This document shows positions 53,511 to 62,904 of a stretch of DNA of 64,000 bases, piece by piece. A program made the translations under genes and the position numbers. The stretch spans positions 744,001 through 808,000 of the forward strand of contig CAVTRT010000001.1 in assembly GCA_963737285.1 (NCBI GenBank), read 5' to 3'. Under the pieces are notes generated by a model. The model saw nothing but the letters and a program-made list of their open reading frames with translations, searched no databases and was not told where the DNA came from. Source of the DNA: Trebonia sp963737285 (GTDB lineage: Bacteria; Actinomycetota; Actinomycetes; Streptosporangiales; Streptosporangiaceae). Position 1 is the stretch's first letter; the number at the start of each line of letters is the position of its first letter.

Positions 53511-54488
53511 GTGGAGACTGGATCGCAGCATCCGGCCCGGCTTCGCGTAGGCATCATCGGGCCTGGCCGGGCGGGCACCGCTCTTGGCCGAGCGCTCGCT
53601 GGTGCCGGGCATCGTGTGGTCGCCGCGCACGCCGTCTCTGACGCGTCAGTCCAGCGAGTCCGGGAGAACTTCCGGCTGGCCCAGCTAGCCGATCCGGCGG
53701 AGGTTCTCGATAAGTCCGACCTTGTGCTGCTCACGGTTCCCGACGACCACCTGCCCGGGCTGGTTCGCGGACTGGCCGAGACCGGGGCGCCGCTAGCGGG
53801 CCGCATGCTGGTGCATGCCAGCGGGCGGCACGGGGTGCGAGTCCTCGATGCCGCGACCCGCAATGGCGCGCTGCCGCTGGCGCTGCACCCGGTGATGACG
53901 TTCGCCGGCCGGGAGGACGACCTAGACCGGATCAAGGGCACCTGCTTCGGGGTGACCGCGCCGGAGTCGCTGCGTGCCGTCGCGCAGGTGCTGGTCATCG
54001 AGATGGGCGGCGAGCCGGTCTTCATCCCGGAGGAGAGCCGACCGCTGTACCATGCCGCCCTCACGCTGGCTGCCGATCACCTGATCGCCCTTGTAGCGGA
54101 GGCCGCCGCCCTGCTCGAGAAGGCTGCCGCCGGGCTGCCGCCCAGCGAGCCGGTGGTCAGCGGGCAGCGCGAAGCCGCCCATTCGGACGCGGAACTGGCC
54201 CAGCCCGGTCAGGCCGGGGGGGTGCCGCCGGGCCGGCTACTGCGGCCGCTGCTCGCCGCTGCCCTGGACAACGCGGCGCGACTAGGCGACTTGGCCCTCA
54301 CCGGGCCGGCCGCGCGCGGCGACGCGATGAGCATCGCCGCAGACGTGGCGGCCCTCGCGGATGCCTCACCTGGGGCAGCCAAGGCATACCTGGTCCTGGC
54401 CAGGCTCACCGCTAGCCGGGCGCTCGCGGCCGGGCAGCTGCGCGCGGCCGATGCCGGGCGACTGCTTGACATCCTCGGCGACGCATGA
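53511..54488 (+). CDS. Rossmann-like and DUF2520 domain protein
   Basis: The product is 325 residues from GTG 53511; an in-frame TTG at 53484 is an alternative. The NAD(P)-binding loop GIIGPGRAGTALGRALAGAG starts it, with LVHASGRHG and ALHPVMTFAG in the middle, and a helical DUF2520 tail (LYHAALTLAADHLIALVAEA). It is normally followed by panC and panD; here coaX follows 72 bases later. It may reduce a pantoate-pathway-linked ketone, but no activity is proven. Confidence 0.85.
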   Translation: METGSQHPARLRVGIIGPGRAGTALGRALAGAGHRVVAAHAVSDASVQRVRENFRLAQLADPAEVLDKSDLVLLTVPDDHLPGLVRGLAETGAPLAGRMLVHASGRHGVRVLDAATRNGALPLALHPVMTFAGREDDLDRIKGTCFGVTAPESLRAVAQVLVIEMGGEPVFIPEESRPLYHAALTLAADHLIALVAEAAALLEKAAAGLPPSEPVVSGQREAAHSDAELAQPGQAGGVPPGRLLRPLLAAALDNAARLGDLALTGPAARGDAMSIAADVAALADASPGAAKAYLVLARLTASRALAAGQLRAADAGRLLDILGDA

Positions 54489-54560
54489 GGCTTGGGCGAG
54501 AGATGGGCGCGGTTCGTTCGGTATGAAGGTATTGGGACGCGTTAGGGACGGGAGCAGGCG

Positions 54561-55409
54561 ATGCTGCTGACGATTGATATCGGGAACACCAACATGGTGC
54601 TCGGGGTGTTCGAGGGGGAGACGATCGTTGAGCACTGGCGAATCTCGACTGTGCCCGACCGGACGGCCGATGAGATCGCAGTGGTCCTGCATGGACTGTT
54701 CGCGCAGTCCGGCGTGATCAGGGAGTCCGACTTGCACGGCATCTCACTGTGCTCGACTGTGCCTTCGGTGCTGCATGAAATGCGCCAGGTGTGCCGCAAG
54801 TACTACGGCGACCGGTCCACGGTCATCGTCGAGCCGGGCGTGAGGACTGGGGTGCCGATCCGGTACGACAACCCCAAGGAGGTCGGCAGCGACCGCATCA
54901 TGAACTCGCTCGCCGCCGTGCACCTATACGGCGGGCCGGCGATCGTGGTGGACTTCGGCACGTCGACCAACTTCGACGCGGTCAGCGCCAAGGGCGAGTT
55001 TGTCGGCGGCGCGCTCGCGCCGGGCATTGAGATCTCGGTGGACGCGCTCGCCAGGCGGGCCGCCCAGCTCCTGAAGGTAGAACTGACCAGGCCGCCCCGA
55101 ATCATCGGCAAGTCCACCGTGGAAGCGCTGCAGTCCGGCATCGTCTACGGGTTCGCCGGCCAGGTGGAGGGGATCACGCGGCGGATGGCCGCCGAACTGT
55201 CGCCCGAGGACCCGGACGGCGTGACGGTCATCGCTACCGGCGGGCTCGCGCCGCTGGTCATTAACGAGGTGTCGGCCATCGACCACCACGAGCCGTGGCT
55301 CACGCTGATTGGCCTGCGCCTGGTTTACGAGCGAAACGCCACGTCAGCGGCCACTCGTCCGGAAACTAACGTGTTCCCAGAGGCTATCCCAGGTAGCCTT
55401 CGAACGTGA
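54561..55409 (+). CDS. coaX: type III pantothenate kinase
   Basis: The product is 282 residues with the phosphate loop DIGNTNMVLGVF at the N-terminus, GSDRIMNSLAAV, VVDFGTSTNFD and GGALAPGIEIS. It phosphorylates pantothenate in CoA synthesis and is not feedback-inhibited. GGGAGCAGG precedes the ATG. Its stop overlaps the lysS GTG. Confidence 0.95.
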   Translation: MLLTIDIGNTNMVLGVFEGETIVEHWRISTVPDRTADEIAVVLHGLFAQSGVIRESDLHGISLCSTVPSVLHEMRQVCRKYYGDRSTVIVEPGVRTGVPIRYDNPKEVGSDRIMNSLAAVHLYGGPAIVVDFGTSTNFDAVSAKGEFVGGALAPGIEISVDALARRAAQLLKVELTRPPRIIGKSTVEALQSGIVYGFAGQVEGITRRMAAELSPEDPDGVTVIATGGLAPLVINEVSAIDHHEPWLTLIGLRLVYERNATSAATRPETNVFPEAIPGSLRT

Positions 55410-56884
55410 CTGAGGATAACGTTCCGGAGCAGGTACGCGTCCGGATGGAGAAGAGGACTCGCCTCATCGAGTCCGGCATTGACCCCTACCCCGTTACCTT
55501 TACCCGAACGGACACAGCCTCCGCATTGCGCTCCCGCTTCGGTGACCTGCCGGCTGACACGTTCACCGGCGAGCATGTGGCCGTCGCTGGGCGACTCATG
55601 CTCTCGCGGATCGGCGGGAAGCTGTGCTTCGCGACCTTGCGGGACGGGAGCGGAGACATTCAGGTGATGATCTCGCTCGCCGGCGTGGGCGAGGACTGCC
55701 TTGCGGCGTGGAAGCGGGACGTGGACCTCGGCGATCACGTAGGCGTGACCGGCGAGGTGATCACGTCGCGCTCGGGCGAGCTGTCGGTGCTAGCGGACTC
55801 GTGGACGCTTGCCGCCAAGTCGCTGCGCCCGCTGCCGGAAAAGTACGCAGGCCTGACCGACCCCGAGGCGCGAGTGCGGCAGCGCTACGTGGACCTGCTG
55901 GTGAACCCCCAGTCGCGGCGGATGGCCGAGATGCGCTCCGCGGTCGTGCACTCGGTGCGCTCGGCGCTGGTCTCGCGGGGCTTCATCGAGGTGGAGACAC
56001 CGGTCCTGACCGCGCTGCACGGCGGGGCGAATGCCCGGCCGTTCATCACGCACTACAACGCGTATGACATGCAGGTGTACCTGCGGATCGCGCTTGAGCT
56101 GTACCTGAAGCGGCTGGTCGTCGGCGGGATCGAGAAGGTCTTCGAGATCGGCAGGAACTTCCGCAACGAGGGAGCGGACGCCACTCACAACCCAGAGTTC
56201 ACCATGCTCGAGGCCTATGAGACGTACGGGGACTACAACACCATTGGGGAGATGACGCAGTCGCTGGCGCAGGGCGCAGCGGTGGCGGCGTTCGGCTCGA
56301 CGGTGATCCGGCGGGCTGACGGGGACGAGTACGACATTGGCGGGCAGTGGAAGTCGCTGACGGTGCATGAGGCGATCTCCCACGCGCTCGGCGAGGAAGT
56401 GACCGTGGACACGCCAGAGCCGCAACTGCGTGCACTGTGCGACAAGGCGGACGTGCCGCTGCAGCCGTCATGGAATGCCGGCCAGGTGGTGCTGGAAATG
56501 TACGAGCGGCTGGTGGAGAAGCAGACGGTGGAGCCGACGTTCTACCGCGACTTCCCAGTCGAGGTGTCGCCGCTAACCCGCCAGCACCGCACCGAGCCAC
56601 GGCTGGCGGAACGCTGGGATCTGGTGGCATTCGGTGCCGAGCTGGGAACTGGCTACTCGGAGCTAATCGACCCTGTCGTGCAGCGGGAGCGGCTCACCGC
56701 GCAGTCGCTGCTGGCCGCCGGTGGCGACTCGGAGGCCATGCAGCTAGACGAGGACTTCCTGCGGGCGCTGGAGTACGCGATGCCGCCCACCGGCGGCATG
56801 GGCATGGGCATCGACCGCCTGATGATCATGCTGACCGGCGAGAGCATCCGGGAGACCTCCCTGTTCCCGTTCGTAAGGATTTAA
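55406..56884 (+). CDS. lysS: lysyl-tRNA synthetase, class II
   Basis: The product is 492 residues from GTG 55406, overlapping the coaX stop (GTGA). An OB-fold anticodon-binding domain comes first (VAVAGRLMLSRIGGKLCFAT), then class II motifs: motif 2 FRNEGADATHNPEFTMLEAY and motif 3 GGMGMGIDRLMIMLTGES. It charges tRNA-Lys. The coaX-lysS order is typical for actinobacteria. A G-rich hairpin ends the unit. Confidence 0.95.
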   Translation: MTEDNVPEQVRVRMEKRTRLIESGIDPYPVTFTRTDTASALRSRFGDLPADTFTGEHVAVAGRLMLSRIGGKLCFATLRDGSGDIQVMISLAGVGEDCLAAWKRDVDLGDHVGVTGEVITSRSGELSVLADSWTLAAKSLRPLPEKYAGLTDPEARVRQRYVDLLVNPQSRRMAEMRSAVVHSVRSALVSRGFIEVETPVLTALHGGANARPFITHYNAYDMQVYLRIALELYLKRLVVGGIEKVFEIGRNFRNEGADATHNPEFTMLEAYETYGDYNTIGEMTQSLAQGAAVAAFGSTVIRRADGDEYDIGGQWKSLTVHEAISHALGEEVTVDTPEPQLRALCDKADVPLQPSWNAGQVVLEMYERLVEKQTVEPTFYRDFPVEVSPLTRQHRTEPRLAERWDLVAFGAELGTGYSELIDPVVQRERLTAQSLLAAGGDSEAMQLDEDFLRALEYAMPPTGGMGMGIDRLMIMLTGESIRETSLFPFVRI

Positions 56885-56932
56885 TTTTCTGGGGGGTACA
56901 CACATTTTCTGGGGGGTACACACCACCCCCCA
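56884..56932 (+). terminator. 20-base direct repeat and hairpin after lysS
   Basis: The unit ATTTTCTGGGGGGTACACAC occurs twice in tandem (56884-56903 and 56904-56923). The second copy with the following bases forms a hairpin: CTGGGGGGT and ACCCCCCAG around a seven-base loop (56911-56935 approximately). It probably terminates lysS transcription and may also stop the minus-strand gene. Confidence 0.6.
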
Positions 56933-57273
56933 GACCCCCGCCCGCTTGGGCTGGCCGCCGTGACGCCGGGCGGCCTGCTGCTCGTCCTGCAGGCCGGACA
57001 GGCGCATCCCCGCCTCGGTGTTCAGCGCCGCGACGATCGAGGCTTGGTCGAGGAACTGCTCGGGGCTGCCAGGGTCGGCTTGGGCAGCATGGTCTGCGCG
57101 TCGCTAGCACCGACGGGCAACATGATGGCCAAGGCCGCCGTGGTGGCCGCGAGTGGTACAAGGCGTCTTACTCCACGCACAACGACGCACGATACCGTGA
57201 CCGGGTAGGCCTTGGAGTCAACTTTTGGCAGTCCGTAAGGACTGCGAAACCGGACTGGTCCATGGCTAGGCAT
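56886..57273 (-). pseudogene. small secreted protein, frameshifted
   Basis: The first part has a signal-like start (VRGVRRLVPLAATTAALAIM, then LPVGASDAQT). Coding then continues in another frame as PEQFLDQASIVAALNTEAGM and RLSGLQDEQQAARRHGG. One missing C in the GCCCC run at about 57055 explains it. The C-terminal end runs into the lysS terminator repeats, so the true end is unclear. Start codon uncertain (GTG near 57183 or ATG 57273). Divergent from the acetyltransferase gene. Function unknown. Confidence 0.45.
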
Positions 57274-57332
57274 AGAACAAGACCAGGCCCATCCAGCGGG
57301 CCTGCAGAAAGTGCGGATACAGTGGTGCCGCC

Positions 57333-57836
57333 ATGGGGTACAGAGTGAGGCAAGCGCGCACCCAGGATGTGCAGGTAATCCGTGCGCTGATCGACCAGAA
57401 CGTCGGATCGGGACGGGTGCTAGACAAGCACACGGTGAATCTCTACGAGGACATACTGGAGTTCTGCGTCGTCGAGAGTTCCGCCGACGGGACGGCTGTC
57501 GGCTGCGGAGCGCTGCACGTAATGTGGGAAGACTTGGCCGAGATACGGACAGTCGCCGTGCACGTCGGCCTGCGTGGTCACGGCCTCGGCCACTTGATCG
57601 TGGACGAGTTGCTGGAGCGCGCCCGGGCCGTCGGGGTGGCGCGGGTATTCTGCCTGACGTTCGCGGTGAACTTCTTCGCTGCCCACGGGTTCCGCGAAAT
57701 CTACGGCACCCCGGTCGCCCCCGAGGTGTACGCGGAGCTGCTGCGTTCTTACGACGACGGAGTAGCGGAGTTCCTGGAACTAGATCGAGTGAAGCCGAAC
57801 ACGCTTGGTAACACCAGGATGCTGCTGAGGCTCTGA
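57333..57836 (+). CDS. amino-acid N-acetyltransferase (GNAT, ArgA-like)
   Basis: The product is 167 residues from ATG 57333. The acetyl-CoA loop is VAVHVGLRGHGLGHLIVDEL, preceded by CGALHVMWEDLAEIRTV, and FFAAHGFREIYGTPVAPEVY is typical of the short actinobacterial N-acetylglutamate synthase. It likely starts arginine synthesis. It stands alone between lysS and lsr2. Confidence 0.87.
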   Translation: MGYRVRQARTQDVQVIRALIDQNVGSGRVLDKHTVNLYEDILEFCVVESSADGTAVGCGALHVMWEDLAEIRTVAVHVGLRGHGLGHLIVDELLERARAVGVARVFCLTFAVNFFAAHGFREIYGTPVAPEVYAELLRSYDDGVAEFLELDRVKPNTLGNTRMLLRL

Positions 57837-58000
57837 ATGTGCCAAAGGCACGTGCCGTCCTTGTGCGTGGATGTGGTGATATGCACAGCCTGTCATGTGT
57901 CGCTCAAGCCACGCTAAGTGTATTCTCTGTATGCGCTTAGGGGCCGTAGCCGGCAGCCACAGGTCGGCCGCGCCTCGGGGCGGGTTCCTTATCGGGTAGT

Positions 58001-58189
58001 ATGGCCTGTATGCTGCAGGATCTTGCGGCGCTTGCACCGCCCGTCATTGTCTGCGTGGCCTTCCTTGTCGGCCTGGGCGCACTACTCCGTCGCGAACTCG
58101 CGCCGAAGCGGCGCCCGCCGGCCGGCGGGTCTAGTTCAGCTGTGCCAGCGGGAACCGACAGGCTAGATGACGGCGAAACCGGGCGCTAG
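58001..58189 (+). CDS. small single-span membrane protein
   Basis: The product is 62 residues from ATG 58001; the next ATG, 58010, is also possible. Residues about 10-29 are hydrophobic (LAPPVIVCVAFLVGLGALLR) and a basic, Pro/Gly-rich cytoplasmic tail follows. Coding bias is good. It belongs to no family I recognise. Confidence 0.55.
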   Translation: MACMLQDLAALAPPVIVCVAFLVGLGALLRRELAPKRRPPAGGSSSAVPAGTDRLDDGETGR

Positions 58190-58485
58190 CTGGACCCTGG
58201 AAGCGAAGGTCTAGGAAAAATTAGGTCACATCGGCATTATCTATCGTCCACGATGTCGGCTATCGAGGATGATGTGCCGAATGTTCGGTTACGCAGCGTT
58301 GCTGTACGTGTGTTAAGGCGTCGTACTACACAGGGTGCCGGGCCGTGCCGACTCTGGGCGCGCAGGTGCGGAACTGCTGAGCGCGCCGTTCATACATACG
58401 AATCTGCCGCGACGAATTGTACAAGGCAAGATCGTGGGTATATGTTTGGCAACCAAATAGGTTGCTCCCACAGAGGGGATGTTCC
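58190..58485 (+). promoter_or_regulatory. lsr2 upstream region
   Basis: This 296-base gap contains no gene. It is markedly AT-richer than its flanks at 58210-58250 and 58395-58460, typical for an autoregulated nucleoid-protein gene. A GAGGGG site precedes the lsr2 GTG. Confidence 0.4.
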
Positions 58486-58818
58486 GTGGCCCAGAAGGTA
58501 CAAGTGCTTCTTGTCGATGATCTCGACGGTAGCGAGGCGACCGAGACGGTGACCTTTGGTCTCGACGGTGCGTCGTATGAGATCGATCTAAGCTCCGGCA
58601 ACGCTGGCAAGCTTCGCGAAGAACTCGCCCACTATGTGGAACACGCGCGCAAAGCGACGAAGGCCGCCGCCAAGGAGCGCCCCCGTCGCGCGCGCAGCGG
58701 CGACGGTCGTGAGCGGAGCGCGCGAATCCGCGAGTGGGCCAAGGCAAACGGCTACGAGGTCAATGCGCGCGGCCGAATCCCAGCCAACATCGTCGCCGAG
58801 TACGAAGCCGTTCACTAG
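58486..58818 (+). CDS. lsr2: Lsr2 nucleoid-associated silencer
   Basis: The product is 110 residues from GTG 58486, seven bases after AGAGGGG. The N-terminal dimerisation part (KVQVLLVDDLDG, VTFGLDGASYEIDLS) and the C-terminal DNA-binding helices with the minor-groove motif ARGRIP are intact. Lsr2 binds AT-rich DNA and silences acquired genes, relevant to the AT-richer parts of the island in this window. The linker is Lys/Arg-rich. Confidence 0.95.
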   Translation: MAQKVQVLLVDDLDGSEATETVTFGLDGASYEIDLSSGNAGKLREELAHYVEHARKATKAAAKERPRRARSGDGRERSARIREWAKANGYEVNARGRIPANIVAEYEAVH

Positions 58819-59057
58819 CCGCCCTGAGCGGGCTGGCGAGGCAAGACGGCCTTCTGGGCTTTCGTCCCGTACGGGGCACAGTCCTGCGATCGCCCGCCGT
58901 CGCTTCGGCTGCTGTTGCACCGCCTCGACACCGCGGCGGTCAGTGCTGCCCGACTCCGTACTGCCCGACCCGCACTCCTACTACGGGATGCGGCCCGACT
59001 ATGTATGCCGCCGTGGGGTCGCCCTCACCCCTCGGCGTGCAGGGCCGCCATGGGGCC

Positions 59058-59104
59058 GTTCGCGGTCTGGCATCTGCCCGGATGGGGTCCGTTCGCTAGT
59101 GGCG
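59058..59104 (+). promoter_or_regulatory. ClgR-type boxes upstream of clpC
   Basis: GTTCGCTAGTGGCG at 59091-59104 fits the ClgR consensus GTTCGC-N5-GCG exactly. A second, weaker match, GTTCGCGGTCTGGC, starts at 59058. ClgR activates clpC/clpP genes in Streptomyces, Corynebacterium and Mycobacterium. A palindrome ACGCATATTGCGT (59182-59194) lies between the boxes and the gene. The 466-base gap holds no gene. Confidence 0.55.
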
Positions 59105-59284
59105 TACTTGGAACTACAGCGCTAGTTCACGCTGTTGGATGGGGTACAGACGCTGTGTCCGGGGAACTTCTCCTGTAGTTGACGCATATTGCGTTAAGTC
59201 CAGGGTCGGGCACGCGGCTACCATGCGGAGCAGGACAGGCACGCCAGAGCCTGCCGGATCCCCCGCTGTGAGGAGAGCGACGAG

Positions 59285-61873
59285 ATGTTTGAGCGGTTCA
59301 CCGACCGAGCGCGGCGGGTTGTTGTCCTGGCCCAAGAAGAAGCCAGGATGCTCAATCACAACTACATTGGCACCGAGCACATCCTCCTAGGCCTCATCCA
59401 CGAGGGTGAAGGCGTGGCGGCTAAGGCGCTTGAGTCGCTGGGCATCAGCCTGGAGGCGGTTCGCCAGCAGGTCGAGGAGATCATCGGCCAGGGCCAGCAG
59501 GCGCCGTCGGGACATATCCCTTTCACGCCACGTGCCAAGAAGGTGCTTGAGCTATCGCTGCGAGAGGCGCTGCAGCTCGGCCACAACTACATTGGCACTG
59601 AGCACATCCTGCTCGGCCTCATCCGCGAGGGTGACGGCGTGGCAGCGCAGGTGCTCGTCAAGCTGGGTGCTGACCTGAACCGGGTCCGCCAGCAGGTGAT
59701 CCAGCTGCTGCACGGCTACCAGGGCAAGGAGCCCGCGTCGGCCGCGGCCGGGTCCAGCGAGTCGGCGCCATCGACGTCGCTCGTGCTCGACCAGTTCGGA
59801 CGCAACCTGACGCAGGGCGCGCGCGAGGGCAAGCTCGACCCGGTTATCGGCCGGGAAAAGGAAATCGAGCGCGTCATGCAGGTGCTGTCCCGACGCACCA
59901 AGAACAACCCGGTCCTAGTCGGCGCCCCCGGCGTTGGCAAGACCGCGGTGGTTGAGGGCCTGGCGCAGAAGATCGTCAAGGGCGAGGTCCCTGAGACCAT
60001 CAAGGACAAGCAGCTCTACACCCTCGACCTGGGTGCCCTGGTGGCTGGCTCCCGCTACCGCGGTGACTTCGAGGAGCGGCTGAAGAAGGTCCTCAAGGAG
60101 ATCCGCACCCGCGGTGACATCATCTTGTTCATCGACGAGATTCACACTCTTGTCGGGGCGGGCGCGGCCGAGGGCGCCATCGACGCCGCCTCTATCCTCA
60201 AGCCGATGCTGGCCCGCGGCGAGCTGCAGACCATCGGCGCCACCACGCTGGATGAGTACCGCAAGTACCTGGAGAAGGACGCCGCCCTCGAGCGGCGCTT
60301 CCAGCCCATCCAGGTGGCCGAGCCGACGATCGCGCACACCATCGAGATCCTCAAGGGCCTGCGGGACCGCTACGAGGCGCACCACCGTGTGTCCATCACC
60401 GACGGTGCGCTAGTCGCCGCGGCTCAGCTCGCGGACCGCTACATCAGCGACCGGTTCCTGCCGGACAAGGCGATCGACCTCATTGACGAGGCCGGCTCGC
60501 GGATGCGCATCCGCCGCATGACCGCTCCGCCGGACCTGCGTGAGTACGACGAGAAGATCGCCCAGGTCCGCAAGGAGAAGGAGTCGGCCATCGACTCCCA
60601 GGACTTCGAGAAGGCCGCCGCCCTCCGGGACACCGAGAAGCAGCTGCTTGCCAAGAAGGCTGCCCGGGAGAAGGAGTGGAAGGCCGGCGACATGGACGTC
60701 GTCGCCGAGGTCAACGAGGAGCTGATCGCGGAGGTCCTCGCCACCGCGACCGGCATCCCGGTCTTCAAGCTGACCGAGGAGGAGTCCCAGCGGCTCCTGC
60801 GCATGGAAGACGAGCTACACCGCCGGGTCATCGGGCAGAACGACGCGATCAGGGCGCTGTCCCAGGCGATCCGCCGTACGCGGGCCGGCCTGAAGGACCC
60901 CAAGCGCCCCGGCGGGTCGTTCATCTTCGCAGGGCCGTCCGGTGTCGGCAAGACTGAGCTGTCCAAGACGCTCGCCGAGTTCCTTTTCGGCGACGAGGAC
61001 TCGCTGATCCAGCTAGACATGTCTGAGTACATGGAGAAGCACACAGTCTCCCGGCTGTTCGGCTCCCCGCCGGGCTACGTCGGCTACGAGGAAGGCGGCC
61101 AGCTCACCGAGAAGGTGCGTCGCCGGCCGTTCTCGGTGGTCCTGTTCGATGAGGTCGAGAAGGCCCACCCGGACATCTTCAACTCGTTGCTGCAGATCCT
61201 TGAGGACGGGCGCCTCACCGACGCGCAGGGCCGCACGGTCGACTTCAAGAACACCGTGATCATCATGACGACCAACCTGGGGACACGCGACATCTCCAAG
61301 GGCGTCTCGGTCGGCTTCGCCCGCACGGGCGAGACCCGCGGCTCCTACGACCGGATGAAGGCCAGGGTCGGCGAGGAGCTCAAGCAGCACTTCCGCCCCG
61401 AGTTCCTCAACCGTGTCGATGACATCATCGTGTTCCACCAGCTGGCCCAGGAGGAGATCTTCTCCATCGTGGACCTGATGATCGCCAAGGTCGACGACCG
61501 GCTCAAGGACCGCGACATGGCCATCGAGCTGCGGCCGGCCGCCAAGGAACTGCTGTCCAAGCGGGGCTACGACCCGGTGCTCGGCGCGCGGCCGCTGCGC
61601 CGCACGATCCAGCGGGAGATCGAGGACTCGCTGTCGGAGAAGATCCTGTTCGGCGAGCTCCGGCCGGGGACGATCGTCATCGTCGACAGCGAGGGCGACG
61701 GCGAGGAGGCGAAATTCACCTTCACCGGGAAGCCAAAGCCCGAGTCCGTCCCCGAGGCGGTTCCGGTGGGCGCGTCCCTGGCGAGCGACTCGATCATCAG
61801 CAGCAGCAGCAAGCCGTCCTCCGGCGGCAGCGCCGCCAGTGAGGGACCCGGCACCGCGTCCGCGATGGGCTAA
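59285..61873 (+). CDS. clpC: ATP-dependent Clp protease ATPase subunit ClpC
   Basis: The product is 862 residues. Two Clp N-terminal repeats (HNYIGTEHILLGLI appears twice) are followed by AAA+ domain 1 (Walker A GAPGVGKT near 213), a UVR-type coiled coil (EKESAIDSQDFEKAAALRDT) and AAA+ domain 2 (GPSGVGKT near 549, then LFGSPPGYVGYEEGGQLTEK). It unfolds substrates for ClpP. A GAGGAG site precedes ATG 59285. The C-terminus is longer and Ser-rich. Confidence 0.97.
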   Translation: MFERFTDRARRVVVLAQEEARMLNHNYIGTEHILLGLIHEGEGVAAKALESLGISLEAVRQQVEEIIGQGQQAPSGHIPFTPRAKKVLELSLREALQLGHNYIGTEHILLGLIREGDGVAAQVLVKLGADLNRVRQQVIQLLHGYQGKEPASAAAGSSESAPSTSLVLDQFGRNLTQGAREGKLDPVIGREKEIERVMQVLSRRTKNNPVLVGAPGVGKTAVVEGLAQKIVKGEVPETIKDKQLYTLDLGALVAGSRYRGDFEERLKKVLKEIRTRGDIILFIDEIHTLVGAGAAEGAIDAASILKPMLARGELQTIGATTLDEYRKYLEKDAALERRFQPIQVAEPTIAHTIEILKGLRDRYEAHHRVSITDGALVAAAQLADRYISDRFLPDKAIDLIDEAGSRMRIRRMTAPPDLREYDEKIAQVRKEKESAIDSQDFEKAAALRDTEKQLLAKKAAREKEWKAGDMDVVAEVNEELIAEVLATATGIPVFKLTEEESQRLLRMEDELHRRVIGQNDAIRALSQAIRRTRAGLKDPKRPGGSFIFAGPSGVGKTELSKTLAEFLFGDEDSLIQLDMSEYMEKHTVSRLFGSPPGYVGYEEGGQLTEKVRRRPFSVVLFDEVEKAHPDIFNSLLQILEDGRLTDAQGRTVDFKNTVIIMTTNLGTRDISKGVSVGFARTGETRGSYDRMKARVGEELKQHFRPEFLNRVDDIIVFHQLAQEEIFSIVDLMIAKVDDRLKDRDMAIELRPAAKELLSKRGYDPVLGARPLRRTIQREIEDSLSEKILFGELRPGTIVIVDSEGDGEEAKFTFTGKPKPESVPEAVPVGASLASDSIISSSSKPSSGGSAASEGPGTASAMG

Positions 61874-61898
61874 CTGGCCTAACCGCCTAAACGGCCAT

Positions 61899-61929
61899 AA
61901 GGCCCCCTCCCCGCCCGGGAGGGGGCCTT
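61899..61929 (+). terminator. hairpin terminator of clpC
   Basis: Perfect arms AAGGCCCCCTCC and GGAGGGGGCCTT enclose a seven-base loop, 25 bases after the clpC stop, followed by a short T run. It also lies just beyond the end of mutY and may serve both genes. Confidence 0.85.
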
Positions 61930-61984
61930 TCGCGTACGGCAGCGTAACGCGAGCGGAGCGAGCGTGCCTGCGGCGCGAGCGGGC

Positions 61985-62848
61985 TAACAGGGCGAAGCGG
62001 CCGTCGGGCAGTGGGTCGACCAGGCCGTCGGCTACCAGGCCATCGAGCGCGCGGGCGCGCTGTGCCGCGTCTGGCCAGGCGACGTCCAGGTGCTCCGCGC
62101 TCAGTGGCACGGGAGACTCTCGCAGCAGCGCGAGCAGCCTTCCCCGGCACTGCCGGTCGGTGCCCTCATAGCGTTGCCCGGGCCGTCGTTCGCTAGACAG
62201 CGGCTGTCCGGCCGCCCGCCAGGCGCACTGCCCCGCCACCGGGCAGTCCCCGCACCGGGGGCGTGCCGCGCTGCAGGTGAGCGCCCCCAGTTCCATCACC
62301 GCCACCGACCACCTGGCGGCTACTGCCGGATCGGCTGGCAGTAGTTCCTCCGCGAGCCGGTACTCAGCGACGGAGGGCTGCGTCCCCGGGAACTGCCGTC
62401 CGCTGGCTAGCCTGGCAAGAACGCGTCGCACGTTAGTGTCGAGCACCGCGTGGCGGCCGCCGAAGGCGAAGACTGCGACCGCTGCGGCGGTGTACGCGCC
62501 GATGCCCGGCAGCTTCCTGAGGGTGTCGTGGTCGTCCGGGATGATGCCATCGTGTCGTTCGGTGACGATGCGGGCGGTCTCATGTAGTCGCAAGGCCCGC
62601 CGTGGGTAGCCGAGCCTGCCCCACTGGCGAACCGCCTCGCCTGATGCCTCCTTGGCGAGTGCCGCCGGCGTGGGCCAGCGCTCGAGCCACGCCTGGTGGG
62701 CTGGCAGGACCCGGCTGACTGGCGTCTGCTGCAGCATGATCTCGCTGACCAGCACCGACCACGGGCTGGTCCCTGGCCGTCGCCACGGCAGGTCCCGAGC
62801 GTTTGCCGCATACCACTCCAGCACCGGCTGCGTATAACTCAAGGGCAT
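61985..62848 (-). CDS. mutY: A/G-specific adenine glycosylase
   Basis: ATG 62848 starts a full MutY core: EIMLQQTPVSRV, LPGIGAYTAAAV with the catalytic helix-hairpin-helix, VLDTNVRRVLARL and the iron-sulfur ligands CSAARPRCGDCPVAGQC (C-x6-C-x2-C-x5-C). It removes adenine opposite 8-oxoguanine. The family ends near PDGRFAL, here at 61988. The frame does not stop there but runs 970 bases on, antisense to clpC. A TAG sits one frame off at 61986-61984, so one indel or stop loss is likely. I report the conserved part only. Confidence 0.88.
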
Positions 62849-62904
62849 ACGAAACGATACGGCCTCTGTGGCGTTGACGGCTTCTGCGCCCGCGACCGCC
62901 TCCC

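Noticed and set aside
61013..61984. Long minus-strand frame as a natural 611-residue MutY
   Set aside because: The extra part is only the antisense of clpC and its terminator, with third-position bias set by clpC, and MutY ends near residue 288.
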